64,000 nt of DNA, taken from assembly GCA_028689015.1 (NCBI GenBank), contig JAQTXC010000001.1:79758-143757 (forward strand), in the 5' to 3' direction. Numbering within the stretch: position 1 is the first letter of the stretch; every line of letters starts with the position of its first letter. Below are positions 34,594-43,302 of this stretch, piece by piece. The notes beneath the pieces were generated by a model. That model saw only the letters and a program-made list of their open reading frames with translations. It was not told the origin of the DNA and ran no database searches. The translations under genes were made by a program, and so were the position numbers. The stretch comes from Dechloromonas sp. (GTDB lineage Bacteria; Pseudomonadota; Gammaproteobacteria; Burkholderiales; Rhodocyclaceae).

Positions 34594-35871
34594 TCAGGCC
34601 AGCATGTCGGCCCAAATGTTCTGTGCCCAGCCCATGGCCACCTTGGCTTCCAGTTCGTTACGTGCCATCGAAACACCGCCGGCACCCTTGACGGGCTGCG
34701 GTGCCTTGGTGGCAACATCGTATTGATGGATCGAGGCAACGTGGATAACGCTCTTCTCGGCCACGAAGCTATAGCAGGTATTCATCAACACCGGGTTCGG
34801 ATTGGGCTCCTGACCGGCCAGCAGGTTGAGGATCGCTGCTGCGGCCAGTTTGCCGTGCTGGTTGGCCATATGCCCGGATTTGGGCATGGTCGGTGCCGGG
34901 AAAACGGCGTCGCCAATCACGTGAACGCCCGGGGTGTTGGTCGACTCCATGCTCAACCAGTTGACCGAGACCCAGCGGTTGTTGACCAGATCCAGACCGG
35001 CCTTGGCCGCGATATTGCCGGCCCGGTGCGGCGGAATAACGTTCAGGACATCGGCCTTGAACTTGTCGAATTCAGTCAGAGCGGTCGTGTTAGCCACATC
35101 CACATCTTTGACATCGCTGTTGTTGCGATATTCGATCATGTCTTTGTAAAGATCGTTCCAGGCCTTGAGGAAGAGCGGTTTCTTGGACTGGATATCTTCG
35201 TTGGCGTCGAGAATGACAACCTTGGATTTTGGCTTGTTGGCTTTGAAATAAGCGGCGACCAGGCAGGCGCGCTCGTAGGGTCCCGGCGGGCAGCGATAAG
35301 GGGCCTTGGGGATGGAAATTGCGTAAACTCCCCCATCTTTCATGCTTTCAAGTTGCCGACGCAGGGTGACGGTCTGGCTACCAGCCTTCCAGGCGTGCAC
35401 GATTTTTTCCTGGGCAGCGGCATTGTTCAGGCCTGGAACCTGATCGTACATGAAGTCTACGCCAGGGGAGAGAACGATGCGGTCATAACTCAGGTTGCCA
35501 CCCTTGGCCAGGGTCACCGTGCGCTTGGCTGTATCAACGCCCAGTACATCGTCCTGAATGACGCGGACGCCCCATTTGTTTTTTAAGTTGTCGTAGCTGA
35601 CCGTAATGTCGGCCATATCCTTCAAACCGCCAACCACGAGGTTGGAGATCGGGCAGGAAATGAAGGTTGGATTGCGTTCGATCAAGGTGACCTGAACGCC
35701 ACCTTCGCTCCACATACGCAGGTACTTGGCGACGGTTGCACCGCCAAATCCACCCCCGACCACGACGACATGGCCACCCGCCTTGTTACCTGCTGCGCAA
35801 CCGTACATCGAAGCCATGGCGCCGGTAGCGGCACCCATCTTCAGAAAATCACGTCTTTTCATCAGCATCAT
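34594..35871 (-). CDS. fccB: Flavocytochrome c sulfide dehydrogenase, flavoprotein subunit
   Basis: This periplasmic FAD protein of 425 residues oxidises sulfide (FccB/SoxF). It has a Tat-type signal (KRRDFLKMGAATGA). The FAD-binding motif VVVVGGGFGGATVAKYL lies at ~35-50, and a redox Cys occurs in SCPISNLVVGG and a second near the C-terminus in NTCYSFVAE, the FCSD pair. The C-terminal FCSD domain is complete. The SD GGGGAGA precedes ATG 35871. It is paired with a monoheme cytochrome gene 12 bp upstream and is divergent from soxR, so sulfide oxidation is likely co-regulated with sox. Confidence 0.93.
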   Translation of the reverse strand: MMLMKRRDFLKMGAATGAMASMYGCAAGNKAGGHVVVVGGGFGGATVAKYLRMWSEGGVQVTLIERNPTFISCPISNLVVGGLKDMADITVSYDNLKNKWGVRVIQDDVLGVDTAKRTVTLAKGGNLSYDRIVLSPGVDFMYDQVPGLNNAAAQEKIVHAWKAGSQTVTLRRQLESMKDGGVYAISIPKAPYRCPPGPYERACLVAAYFKANKPKSKVVILDANEDIQSKKPLFLKAWNDLYKDMIEYRNNSDVKDVDVANTTALTEFDKFKADVLNVIPPHRAGNIAAKAGLDLVNNRWVSVNWLSMESTNTPGVHVIGDAVFPAPTMPKSGHMANQHGKLAAAAILNLLAGQEPNPNPVLMNTCYSFVAEKSVIHVASIHQYDVATKAPQPVKGAGGVSMARNELEAKVAMGWAQNIWADMLA

Positions 35872-35883
35872 GCTTGTCTCCCC

Positions 35884-36189
35884 TTATTTTTGTGCGGCGT
35901 AGTAGGTGGCGATGAGATCCAGTTGCTCGTCGGTGTAGCCCTTGGCAATCTGGTGCATGATCGAAGCGGGTTTGACGCCGCTCTTGAAGTCAGCAAGCTT
36001 CTGCAGAGTCTTGGTTTTTTCCATGCCGGCCAATGCGTCCATGCCGGAACCGGCAACTGCTTGGCCATTGGTGCCATGGCAATTGGCGCAGGTGGCGGCC
36101 AGGTTGCGTCCCAGATTGGGATCGGCTGCATGTGAGATACCGCTGGCCGCCATCAGGCAAAGCGCGGTAATCGGGGCGAATAGTTTCAT
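35884..36189 (-). CDS. Monoheme cytochrome c, FCSD/SoxE-like small subunit
   Basis: This 101-residue periplasmic cytochrome has a signal peptide (ISHAADP) and one heme site, CANCH, near residue 34. Its distal Met is probably in KPASIMHQIAKG. It is followed directly by the FCSD flavoprotein gene, matching FccA/SoxE electron-acceptor subunits. The real start is ATG 36189 (SD AAGGAG), not the 218-aa ORF of the track, which would run through the promoter. Confidence 0.9.
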   Translation of the reverse strand: MKLFAPITALCLMAASGISHAADPNLGRNLAATCANCHGTNGQAVAGSGMDALAGMEKTKTLQKLADFKSGVKPASIMHQIAKGYTDEQLDLIATYYAAQK

Positions 36190-36286
36190 CGTCAAAACTC
36201 CTTCCTCGGTGTGTGAATTGAACGACGCCGAAGCCGTTTGTAGGGTTTGGTTCGCTCTCGGCGCAAACTCAAGGGTATAAGGGTTT

Positions 36287-36298
36287 GCAATAAATTGC
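36287..36298. promoter_or_regulatory. 12-bp palindrome in the soxR-fcc intergenic region
   Basis: GCAATAAATTGC (GCAAT-AA-ATTGC) lies 98 bp upstream of the cytochrome start, a plausible operator for the fcc side. Confidence 0.4.
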
Positions 36299-36324
36299 AT
36301 GCTGCATCGCAACAATATTAGTTG

Positions 36325-36349
36325 TTGACGATATAAGCATGCAGTTATA
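36325..36349 (+). promoter_or_regulatory. soxR promoter with overlapping operator palindrome
   Basis: A TTGACG -35-like box (36325-36330) is followed by TATAA-N8-TTATA (36332-36349), an inverted repeat placed between -35 and -10 positions. ArsR-family sulfur sensors (SoxR, SqrR, BigR) bind such short inverted repeats with an 8-nt spacer. Autoregulation is inferred. Confidence 0.5.
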
Positions 36350-36378
36350 GAGTAGAAGAAAGAGAGATTGAAAAAACC

Positions 36379-36711
36379 ATGGACGAGACATCCGAAATAT
36401 TCAAGCAGGTGGCCGAGTATTTCAGCTTGCTGGCTGATCCTACACGCTTGCGCATCCTTTCTTGTCTCTGTGCAGAAGAACGCCCCGTGCATGAAGTGGT
36501 TGAAAAGGTCGGTTTGACGCAAGCCAACATTTCCCGTCATCTCAATATTTTGTACCGCGCTGGCGTGGTTGATCGCCGGCGTGGGGGGAACTCAGTTTTT
36601 TACCGGGTGGTAGACCCAAACTTTGTCGATATTTGTCGAACGGTCAGCATTACCGTGGCCAGTCGGGATATCGGTGAGCAGTTCGGCGTTGTCGCGCGGG
36701 AAGTGCAGTAA
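36379..36711 (+). CDS. soxR: ArsR-family regulator of sulfur oxidation (SoxR-like)
   Basis: This 110-residue winged-helix repressor has DPTRLRILSCLCAEERPVHEV and QANISRHLNILYRAGVVDRRR as the DNA-binding helices. Cys29, Cys31 and Cys86 are present. Family knowledge: SoxR/SqrR/BigR sense persulfides through a Cys in this helix region and one in the C-terminal helix, a layout fitted by Cys31 (or 29) with Cys86. It lies between fcc and soxC, divergent and leading the sox genes respectively, so repression of both sides with release by sulfide or thiosulfate products is likely. Confidence 0.88.
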   Translation: MDETSEIFKQVAEYFSLLADPTRLRILSCLCAEERPVHEVVEKVGLTQANISRHLNILYRAGVVDRRRGGNSVFYRVVDPNFVDICRTVSITVASRDIGEQFGVVAREVQ

Positions 36712-36745
36712 TCGACGTCAATACAAGTGGAGGGGAGAAATCTCT

Positions 36746-38095
36746 ATGGGTGACATTTCAAAACAGCCGGGGCACCTGCAGCCCGCACCGGAAAGCTTCC
36801 TGACGGAAGCCGAGGTTCAGGCAATTGCGGCCGGACGGCGCAGTTTTCTTCGAAAAAGTTTTCTGGCAGCCGGGGCGGCGATGGTTGCACCGATGGCCGC
36901 GCGTGCTACAGAGGCGGGTGATCCGGAGATTCTCAATCTCCCTACCTGGTCAACGACGCTGGGTAAGCCAGTGGCTACCAATCCCTACGGCATTCCGTCG
37001 CAGTATGAAAGCCAGTTGTTGCGCCGCGAGTCACCGGGTCTGACCCGGGTGGGCGGGGCGTCGGTGTCCTTCTGCCCGCTGCAGGGCTTGTTTGGCATCA
37101 TTACCCCCTCTGGCCTGCATTTCGAGCGTCATCACCAAGGCTGGCAGGATGTTGATCCGGCTCGTCATCGTTTGATGATCAATGGGTCTGATCCGGCTTT
37201 CCTGAAGTCACCCAAGGTCTACACGATGGACCAGTTGATGCGCCTGCCGTCGGTTTCCCGTATTCACTTTATTGAGTGCGGCGCCAATACGGGCCTTGAG
37301 TGGGGCAATGTGGCCGTGCCGACAGTTCAGTACACCCACGGCATGCTGTCTTGTTCCGAATTCACCGGGGTGCCGCTGAAGTTGTTGCTGGAAGACTGTG
37401 GCGTCGATTACAAAAAAGCACGCTATGTGCTGGCTGAAGGGGCCGATGGCTCATCGATGACCCGGACCATTCCGATGGAAATGGTCGAGAATGGTGAGGT
37501 TTTTGTCGCTTACGGCATGAATGGCGAAATGCTGCGCCCGGAAAACGGCTATCCGCTGCGTTTGGTCGTGCCTGGGGTGCAGGGTGTCTCTTGGGTCAAA
37601 TGGCTGCGCCGCATCGAAGTGGGTGACAAGCCTTATGCCACCAAGGACGAAGCGGTGCACTACATTGATCTTTTGCCGAGCGGTCTGCATCGGCAATACA
37701 CCTCGGTTCAAGAGTGCAAGTCAGTCATTACCACGCCTTCTGGCGGTCAACGCTTGCTGGAGAAGGGTTTTTACAACGTCTCCGGTTTGGCCTGGTCGGG
37801 CCGTGGCAGGATCAAGCAGGTCGATGTCTCCTTCGATGGCGGTATCAACTGGAAAACCGCTCGTATCGAGGGGCCGGTCCAGAACAAGGCGCTGACCCGA
37901 TTCAATATCAACTGGGTGTGGGATGGCAAGCCCGCCATCCTGCAATCACGCGCCATCGACGAAACCGGTTATGTTCAACCGTCTTACGGTCAGTTGCGCG
38001 AAGTGCGTGGGACCAAGTCGATTTACCACAACAATGCCATCCAGTCCTGGAAAATCGTCGAAAGTGGGGAGGTCAGCAATGTCCAGGTTCTCTAA
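36746..38095 (+). CDS. soxC: SoxC, molybdenum subunit of sulfane dehydrogenase
   Basis: This 449-residue periplasmic molybdoprotein has a Tat signal (RRSFLRKSFLAAGAA). The sulfite-oxidase fold includes the molybdenum-ligand Cys in HFIECGANTGLEW, followed by VQYTHGMLSCSEFTGVPLK and a C-terminal dimerisation domain (VDVSFDGGINWKTARI). SoxCD removes six electrons from the SoxY-bound sulfane. ATG 36746 behind GGAGGGGAGA replaces the longer ORF start, which lies within soxR. The 3' end overlaps soxD by 17 bp. Confidence 0.96.
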   Translation: MGDISKQPGHLQPAPESFLTEAEVQAIAAGRRSFLRKSFLAAGAAMVAPMAARATEAGDPEILNLPTWSTTLGKPVATNPYGIPSQYESQLLRRESPGLTRVGGASVSFCPLQGLFGIITPSGLHFERHHQGWQDVDPARHRLMINGSDPAFLKSPKVYTMDQLMRLPSVSRIHFIECGANTGLEWGNVAVPTVQYTHGMLSCSEFTGVPLKLLLEDCGVDYKKARYVLAEGADGSSMTRTIPMEMVENGEVFVAYGMNGEMLRPENGYPLRLVVPGVQGVSWVKWLRRIEVGDKPYATKDEAVHYIDLLPSGLHRQYTSVQECKSVITTPSGGQRLLEKGFYNVSGLAWSGRGRIKQVDVSFDGGINWKTARIEGPVQNKALTRFNINWVWDGKPAILQSRAIDETGYVQPSYGQLREVRGTKSIYHNNAIQSWKIVESGEVSNVQVL

Positions 38096-39137
38096 GTCCA
38101 TCCTGGTCCTGGCATTGGCCGGGGCTGCTACGTCGGCCTTCGCGTTCGACAATTTTTCCGGCATCGGTCGTCTGGCAACGCCGGCTGAAGTGAAGGCGTG
38201 GGACATTGATGTTCGCCCTGACTTCAAAGGCTTGCCGAAAGGTTCGGGTAATGTGGACCGCGGCACAGAGTTGTTTGAGGAGAAATGTGCTTCCTGCCAC
38301 GGTTCCTTTGGCGAGTCGAACGAGGTGTTTACGCCTTTGATTGGTGGCACGACGCCGGCGGATGTCAAGAATGGCCGGGTCGGCGGCTTTCTGACGGGTG
38401 ATATTCCGCAGCGCACTACCTTCACCAAGGTGGCGACGATCTCGACGGTGTTTGACTACATTCAGCGGGCAATGCCATGGACGGCGCCCAAATCGCTGAA
38501 GCCGGATGAGGTCTACGCCATCATGGCCTATTTCCTCAATTTGGCTGAAATTGTGCCGGCTGACTTCGTGCTCTCCGATCAAAATATTGCCGAAGTGCAG
38601 AAGAAAATGCCTAACCGTAATGGCATGACGACTGATCACGGAATGTGGCCAGGCCCGTCGGCGGCCAAGGGTGGTATTGGTAACGGTGGTAAGCCGGATG
38701 TGAAGAACACGGCCTGCATGAGCAATTGCAAGAAAGAGGTTCGTATTGGCTCGGTGTTGCCGGACTATGCGCGGACTGCCCACGGTAATCTTGAAGAGCA
38801 GAATCGCAGCTTCGGCCCCGTCCGTGGTGTGCGTACGGTCGACGGCGATGCAGCGGCAGTTTCTGCCAAGCCGGCAGGTCCGTCTGCTGAGACGGCCCTG
38901 GCGACCAATAGTGGTTGTCTCGGTTGCCATGGGACCAACAACAAGATTGTTGGTCCGGGGTTCAATGAAGTCCAGGCCCGTTACAAAGATCAGGCCGACG
39001 CTGAAAGCCGTTTGTTCGACAAGGTCAAGGCGGGTGGTCAGGGCGTTTGGGGTTCCATTCCGATGCCGCCGCATGGGCATGTCAAGGATGAGGACATCAA
39101 AACTTTGGTGAAGTGGATACTTTCAGGTGCGAAATAG
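38079..39137 (+). CDS. soxD: SoxD, diheme cytochrome subunit of sulfane dehydrogenase
   Basis: This 352-residue periplasmic cytochrome has a signal peptide (TSAFAFD) and two heme sites, CASCH near residue 70 and CLGCH near 285. The N-terminal domain matches SoxD (RGTELFEEKCASCHG; MPWTAPKSLKPDEVYAI). ATG 38079 lies inside soxC with GGGGAGG upstream. Its presence with SoxC predicts complete oxidation of thiosulfate to sulfate without sulfur globules. Confidence 0.96.
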   Translation: MSRFSKSILVLALAGAATSAFAFDNFSGIGRLATPAEVKAWDIDVRPDFKGLPKGSGNVDRGTELFEEKCASCHGSFGESNEVFTPLIGGTTPADVKNGRVGGFLTGDIPQRTTFTKVATISTVFDYIQRAMPWTAPKSLKPDEVYAIMAYFLNLAEIVPADFVLSDQNIAEVQKKMPNRNGMTTDHGMWPGPSAAKGGIGNGGKPDVKNTACMSNCKKEVRIGSVLPDYARTAHGNLEEQNRSFGPVRGVRTVDGDAAAVSAKPAGPSAETALATNSGCLGCHGTNNKIVGPGFNEVQARYKDQADAESRLFDKVKAGGQGVWGSIPMPPHGHVKDEDIKTLVKWILSGAK

Positions 39138-39160
39138 TCCCAATTTTGAGAGGAGAAGTC

Positions 39161-39628
39161 ATGAATAATCAACGTCGTAATGTACTGAAGAGCGGTTCTG
39201 GTGCGGCCATTCTCGGCGCTTTAGCTGCTGCCGGCATCATCAAGCCGGGTGTGGCTCTGGCTGATTGGAACAAGGCTGCTTTTGAAGCCAAGAGCATGGC
39301 GGATACGCTGAAGGCGCTGGGCACTGAGAAGCCGGCCGAGAGCAAAGATGTGCAGGTGACGGGTCCGGACATCGCAGAAAACGGTGCCGTAGTGCCGGTT
39401 GGCGTGGTCTCCACCCTGCCGAACACCACCATGGTGGCCATTCTGATTGAAAAGAACCCGAATGCACTGGCCGCCAGCTTCATGTTGCCGGCGGGCACCG
39501 AAGCCAACGTGCAAACCCGAGTCAAGATGGGCCAGACCTCCAATATCTACGCTTTGGTCAAGGCGGATGGCAAGTTCTACATCGCGACCAAGGAAATCAA
39601 GGTCACCCTCGGCGGCTGCGGCGGCTAA
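39161..39628 (+). CDS. soxY: SoxY, sulfur carrier protein
   Basis: This 155-residue protein has a Tat-like signal (RRNVLKSGSGAAILG). It carries the C-terminal GGCGG arm, whose Cys holds the sulfur intermediates. The Ig-like body is complete. SD GAGGAG precedes ATG 39161. It is exported as a complex with SoxZ, encoded 36 bp downstream. Confidence 0.97.
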   Translation: MNNQRRNVLKSGSGAAILGALAAAGIIKPGVALADWNKAAFEAKSMADTLKALGTEKPAESKDVQVTGPDIAENGAVVPVGVVSTLPNTTMVAILIEKNPNALAASFMLPAGTEANVQTRVKMGQTSNIYALVKADGKFYIATKEIKVTLGGCGG

Positions 39629-39664
39629 TCAGACAACACAATTTCGGAATACAAGGAGAAAACG

Positions 39665-39976
39665 ATGGGTAAGCCGATGAAAATTCGCGCCTCCGCAAAG
39701 GATGGCGTTACTGAAGTTAAGGTGTTGATCAGCCACGACATGGAAACTGGTCAACGCAAGGATGCCAACGGTGCTGTGATTCCGGCGCTGTTCATTACTG
39801 AAATGTCCGCTACGCACAATGGCAAGACGGTCTTGTCCGGTGAATTCGGTACGGCCATTTCCAAGAACCCCTACCTGGCCTTCAAGTTCAAGGGCGGCGC
39901 AGCGGGTGACAAGGTGGCTGTTAGCTGGAAAGACAACAAGGGCGATAGCCGTACCGACGAAGTCGCGATCGGTTGA
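39665..39976 (+). CDS. soxZ: SoxZ, sulfur carrier partner
   Basis: This 103-residue beta-sandwich protein has no signal peptide (MGKPMKIRASAKDGVTEVKV), as usual for SoxZ, which is carried out with SoxY. The SRTDEVAIG end is typical. SD AAGGAG lies 7 nt before the ATG. Confidence 0.96.
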   Translation: MGKPMKIRASAKDGVTEVKVLISHDMETGQRKDANGAVIPALFITEMSATHNGKTVLSGEFGTAISKNPYLAFKFKGGAAGDKVAVSWKDNKGDSRTDEVAIG

Positions 39977-40092
39977 GTCGTTCTCAAGCAGGCTGGTGCG
40001 GCCCTCGTCGCGCGCTGGCCTGTTTGTTGTTCTGGCGTGAGGTTGTCATCAAGAAGCAACTCGCAGCCAACCAATCCCATGGAGGAGTGTTT

Positions 40093-40905
40093 ATGCCAAT
40101 CCCGCAGAAACTCAAAACGCTTGTTCTGGCCACTGTGGTCGGAATGACCCCGCTGGCAGCAACTGCTGCCGACAGTGCAATTGATGCCATCAATGCTTAT
40201 CGCGAATTGCTCGCTGACGGCAACCCATCCGAACTCGTGGCGGCCCAGGGCGAGGAGCTTTGGAAAACACCACGCGGTCCCAAAAATGCAACACTTGAAC
40301 AATGTGATCTGGGGCTCGGTCCGGGCGTCGTCAAAGGTGCATCTGCTCAGTTGCCGCGTTATTTCAAGGATACCGGTCGGGTTCAGGACCTCGAAACCCG
40401 TCTGATGACTTGCCTGCAGACCTTGCAGGGCGTCGATACCAAAGAACTCAACAAGGCACGCTTTGGCAAAGGCTTGATGGAAGAAATGGAGTCCTTGGTC
40501 GCCTACGTGGTGACCGAATCGAAGGGCCAGAAAATCAAGGTCGACATGCGTCACCCGGAAATGAAGAAGATGTATGCCCTCGGCAAGACGGCCTTCTTCT
40601 ATCGCGGTGGCAGCATGGATTTCTCCTGTGCGACCTGTCATGGCGAGAGTGGCAAGCGAATTCGTTTGCAGGAACTGCCCGATCTGCGCACGCATGAAGG
40701 TGCAGCCGCCGGTTGGGGTAGTTGGCCGGCTTACCGAGTGTCCAACGGTCAATTCTGGACCATGCAGCATCGTCTCAATGACTGCTATCGTCAGCAGCGT
40801 TTCCCTGAGCCGATTTACGGTTCCGACGTCACGATCGCCCTGTCGGTCTATCTGGCTGCCAATGGGAATGGCGGCACAGTGATGACCCCGGGTATCAAGC
40901 GCTAA
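40093..40905 (+). CDS. soxA: SoxA, L-cysteine S-thiosulfotransferase heme subunit
   Basis: This 270-residue periplasmic cytochrome conjugates thiosulfate to the SoxY Cys with SoxX. A signal peptide ends near ATAADS. Only one CXXCH is present, CATCH near residue 180, so this is the monoheme type, with Cys in LEQCDLG and LMTCLQT as the remnant pair of the N-terminal domain. The catalytic Cys ligand lies in RLNDCYRQQRFPE. ATG 40093 (GGAGGAG) is preferred. A 116-bp gap separates it from soxZ. Confidence 0.95.
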   Translation: MPIPQKLKTLVLATVVGMTPLAATAADSAIDAINAYRELLADGNPSELVAAQGEELWKTPRGPKNATLEQCDLGLGPGVVKGASAQLPRYFKDTGRVQDLETRLMTCLQTLQGVDTKELNKARFGKGLMEEMESLVAYVVTESKGQKIKVDMRHPEMKKMYALGKTAFFYRGGSMDFSCATCHGESGKRIRLQELPDLRTHEGAAAGWGSWPAYRVSNGQFWTMQHRLNDCYRQQRFPEPIYGSDVTIALSVYLAANGNGGTVMTPGIKR

Positions 40906-40916
40906 GGAGAAACGAC

Positions 40917-41522
40917 ATGAAAAAAATGACTTTGATCGCCGCCTTGCTGGTGGCCATGCCGACAGCCTGGGCGGACGGTGATGCGCAATATGCCGATTTC
41001 AAGGCAATGATGGATAGTTCATTCCGGACCAAGGGGATTGTCGATAAGTACCGGATGTACCAGCTGGATTTCCAGAAGGCATGTTCCGGCGACAAACTGC
41101 CTGGCAAGAAAGTGCTGGCCGAGATTGAGGCAGCCCAGCTCAAGACCATTGTTTATCCGGCCGATGGCAAGTATTTCGGTGACTGGAAGCGTGGCGAGAA
41201 GATTGCCATCAGCGGCAAGGGCCTGACCTGGTCGGACAAGACGCCCCATGACAACGGGGGAGGCTGTTACAACTGTCACCAGTTGAGCCACCACGAAATT
41301 TCTTACGGCACGATTGGTCCCTCGTTGCTCGAATACGGTAAAGCACGCGGCAGTAGTGATGACGTCGTGAAATACACTTGGGGCAAGATCTACAACGCCA
41401 AAGCCTATAACGCGTGTAGCAACATGCCGCGTAACGGCGATGCCGATATTCTGACTGAGCAACAAATTAAAGATGTAATGGCTTACTTGTTTGACCCGCA
41501 ATCGCCGGTCAACAAAAAATGA
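40917..41522 (+). CDS. soxX: SoxX, L-cysteine S-thiosulfotransferase small subunit
   Basis: This 201-residue periplasmic monoheme cytochrome has a signal peptide (PTAWADG) and a heme site CYNCHQLSHHE near residue 120. The N-terminal ~85 residues are an extension seen in longer SoxX forms. It starts 11 nt after soxA behind AAGGAG. Confidence 0.94.
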   Translation: MKKMTLIAALLVAMPTAWADGDAQYADFKAMMDSSFRTKGIVDKYRMYQLDFQKACSGDKLPGKKVLAEIEAAQLKTIVYPADGKYFGDWKRGEKIAISGKGLTWSDKTPHDNGGGCYNCHQLSHHEISYGTIGPSLLEYGKARGSSDDVVKYTWGKIYNAKAYNACSNMPRNGDADILTEQQIKDVMAYLFDPQSPVNKK

Positions 41523-41580
41523 TCCTTGCGTGACTTTTCCCGGCGGGGTGACTCGTCGGGTATTTTTTTGGGATGAAGAA

Positions 41581-43302
41581 ATGAGCATGAATCGTCGTGA
41601 GTTCTTGCAGGTGATGGCTGTCGCCGCTGCCGGTGGCATGTCATTGCATAGCGAAATGGCGCTGGCCGAAAAAGGCGCCGCCAAGATGTATGATCTGCCC
41701 AAGTTTGGCAATGTCAGCCTGCTGCATATCACGGACTGTCATGCCCAATTACAGCCCATTTATTTCCGCGAACCGAGCGTCAACCTCGGCTTTGGTGACC
41801 AGTTCGGCAAGGTGCCGCACTTGGTTGGCGATAACTTGCTGAAGCATTTCGGCTTCAAGCCGAACAGCATTGAGGCGCACGCCTACACCTATTTGAATTT
41901 CGAAAAAGCCGCCGAGACCTACGGCAAGGTCGGTGGCTTTGCGCATCTCGCCACGCTGGTCAAGCGGATGAAGGCCAATCGTCCCGGCGCCCTGCTGCTC
42001 GATGGTGGCGATACCTGGCAAGGCTCCGGCACGGCATTGTGGTCGAACGCACAGGATATGGTCGATGCCTGTAAGGCGCTCGGCGTGAATGTCATGACCC
42101 TGCACTGGGAGTCGACCTACGGCGAGGAGCGGGTCAAGGAAATCGAGGAAAAGGATTTTGCCGGCGTCGTCGATATTGTCGCCCAGAACGTCAAGACCAC
42201 CGATTTCGGTGATCCGGTGTTCAAACCTTTCGTCATGAAGAACATGAATGGCGTGCCGGTCGCCATTATCGGCCAGGCCTTTCCCTATACGCCGATTGCC
42301 AACCCGCGCTGGCAGACACCGAACTGGAGCTTCGGCATCCAGGAAGAAAACATGCAGAAGACCGTCGACGAAGCCCGTGCCAAGGGCGCGCAGGTCGTTG
42401 TCGTGTTGTCGCACAACGGCATGGACGTCGACTTGAAGATGGCCTCCCGGGTCAAGGGCATTGACGCCATTCTTGGCGGCCATACCCACGACGGCATGCC
42501 GGCGCCGGTCATCGTCAAGAATGCTGGCGGTCAGACGCTGGTGACCAATGCTGGCTCCAACGGCAAGTATCTGGGCGTGCTCGACTTCGACGTGAAGAAC
42601 GGCAAGATTGCCGGCTACCGCTACAAGTTGATGCCGGTTTTCGCCAACCTGCTACCGGCCGACCGGGACATGCAGGCGCTGATCGACAAGGCCCGGGCGC
42701 CGTATCTCGACAAGTTGAATGAGAAATTGGCGATCAGTGAAGGGACGCTCTATCGCCGGGGTAATTTCAACGGCACTTTCGATCAGGTCATTGTCGATGC
42801 GCTGATGAAGGTGAAAGATGCCGAGATCGCTTTCTCACCGGGTTTCCGCTGGGGGACCTCGTTGTTGCCGGGCCAGCCCATTCTGATGGAGCATGTGCTC
42901 GACCAGACCGCGATCACTTACCCCTGGACCACGGTCACCAACATGTCCGGCGAAATGATCAAGACCATCCTTGAGGACGTCTGCGACAACCTGTTCAATC
43001 CTGATCCTTACTACCAGCAAGGTGGCGACATGGTGCGGGTGGGCGGCTTGCAATACACCTGCGAGCCGATGGCCAAGATGGGTAGCCGGATTCAGAACAT
43101 GACCTTGCGCGGTCAACTGATCGATCCGAAGAAAATGTACAAGGTGGCGGGCTGGGCACCCGTGTCCGAAGAAGCCAAGAATTCAGGTGAGCCGATCTGG
43201 GATGTCGTGGCGCAGTATCTGCGGGATATCAAGACCGTCAAGCCAGTACAACTCAACATGCCCAAGCTGAAAGGCGCAGACAAGAATCCGGGGATCGCAT
43301 GA
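41581..43302 (+). CDS. soxB: SoxB, S-sulfosulfanyl-L-cysteine sulfohydrolase
   Basis: This 573-residue periplasmic hydrolase releases sulfate from SoxY-bound sulfonate. It has a Tat signal (NRREFLQVMAVAAAGG). The dimanganese metallophosphoesterase motifs are HITDCHAQLQP, LLDGGDTWQGSG, VVVLSHNGMDVD and ILGGHTHDGMP. The C-terminal 5'-nucleotidase-like domain has FSPGFRWG and PWTTVTNMSG. ATG 41581 is preferred to 41491, which lies in soxX. The stop overlaps the rhodanese start. Confidence 0.97.
   Translation: MSMNRREFLQVMAVAAAGGMSLHSEMALAEKGAAKMYDLPKFGNVSLLHITDCHAQLQPIYFREPSVNLGFGDQFGKVPHLVGDNLLKHFGFKPNSIEAHAYTYLNFEKAAETYGKVGGFAHLATLVKRMKANRPGALLLDGGDTWQGSGTALWSNAQDMVDACKALGVNVMTLHWESTYGEERVKEIEEKDFAGVVDIVAQNVKTTDFGDPVFKPFVMKNMNGVPVAIIGQAFPYTPIANPRWQTPNWSFGIQEENMQKTVDEARAKGAQVVVVLSHNGMDVDLKMASRVKGIDAILGGHTHDGMPAPVIVKNAGGQTLVTNAGSNGKYLGVLDFDVKNGKIAGYRYKLMPVFANLLPADRDMQALIDKARAPYLDKLNEKLAISEGTLYRRGNFNGTFDQVIVDALMKVKDAEIAFSPGFRWGTSLLPGQPILMEHVLDQTAITYPWTTVTNMSGEMIKTILEDVCDNLFNPDPYYQQGGDMVRVGGLQYTCEPMAKMGSRIQNMTLRGQLIDPKKMYKVAGWAPVSEEAKNSGEPIWDVVAQYLRDIKTVKPVQLNMPKLKGADKNPGIA

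Noticed and set aside
35884-36540. 218-aa ORF reading through the fcc promoter region
   Set aside because: Only the last 101 codons, with a signal peptide, heme motif and AAGGAG site, form the real cytochrome gene.
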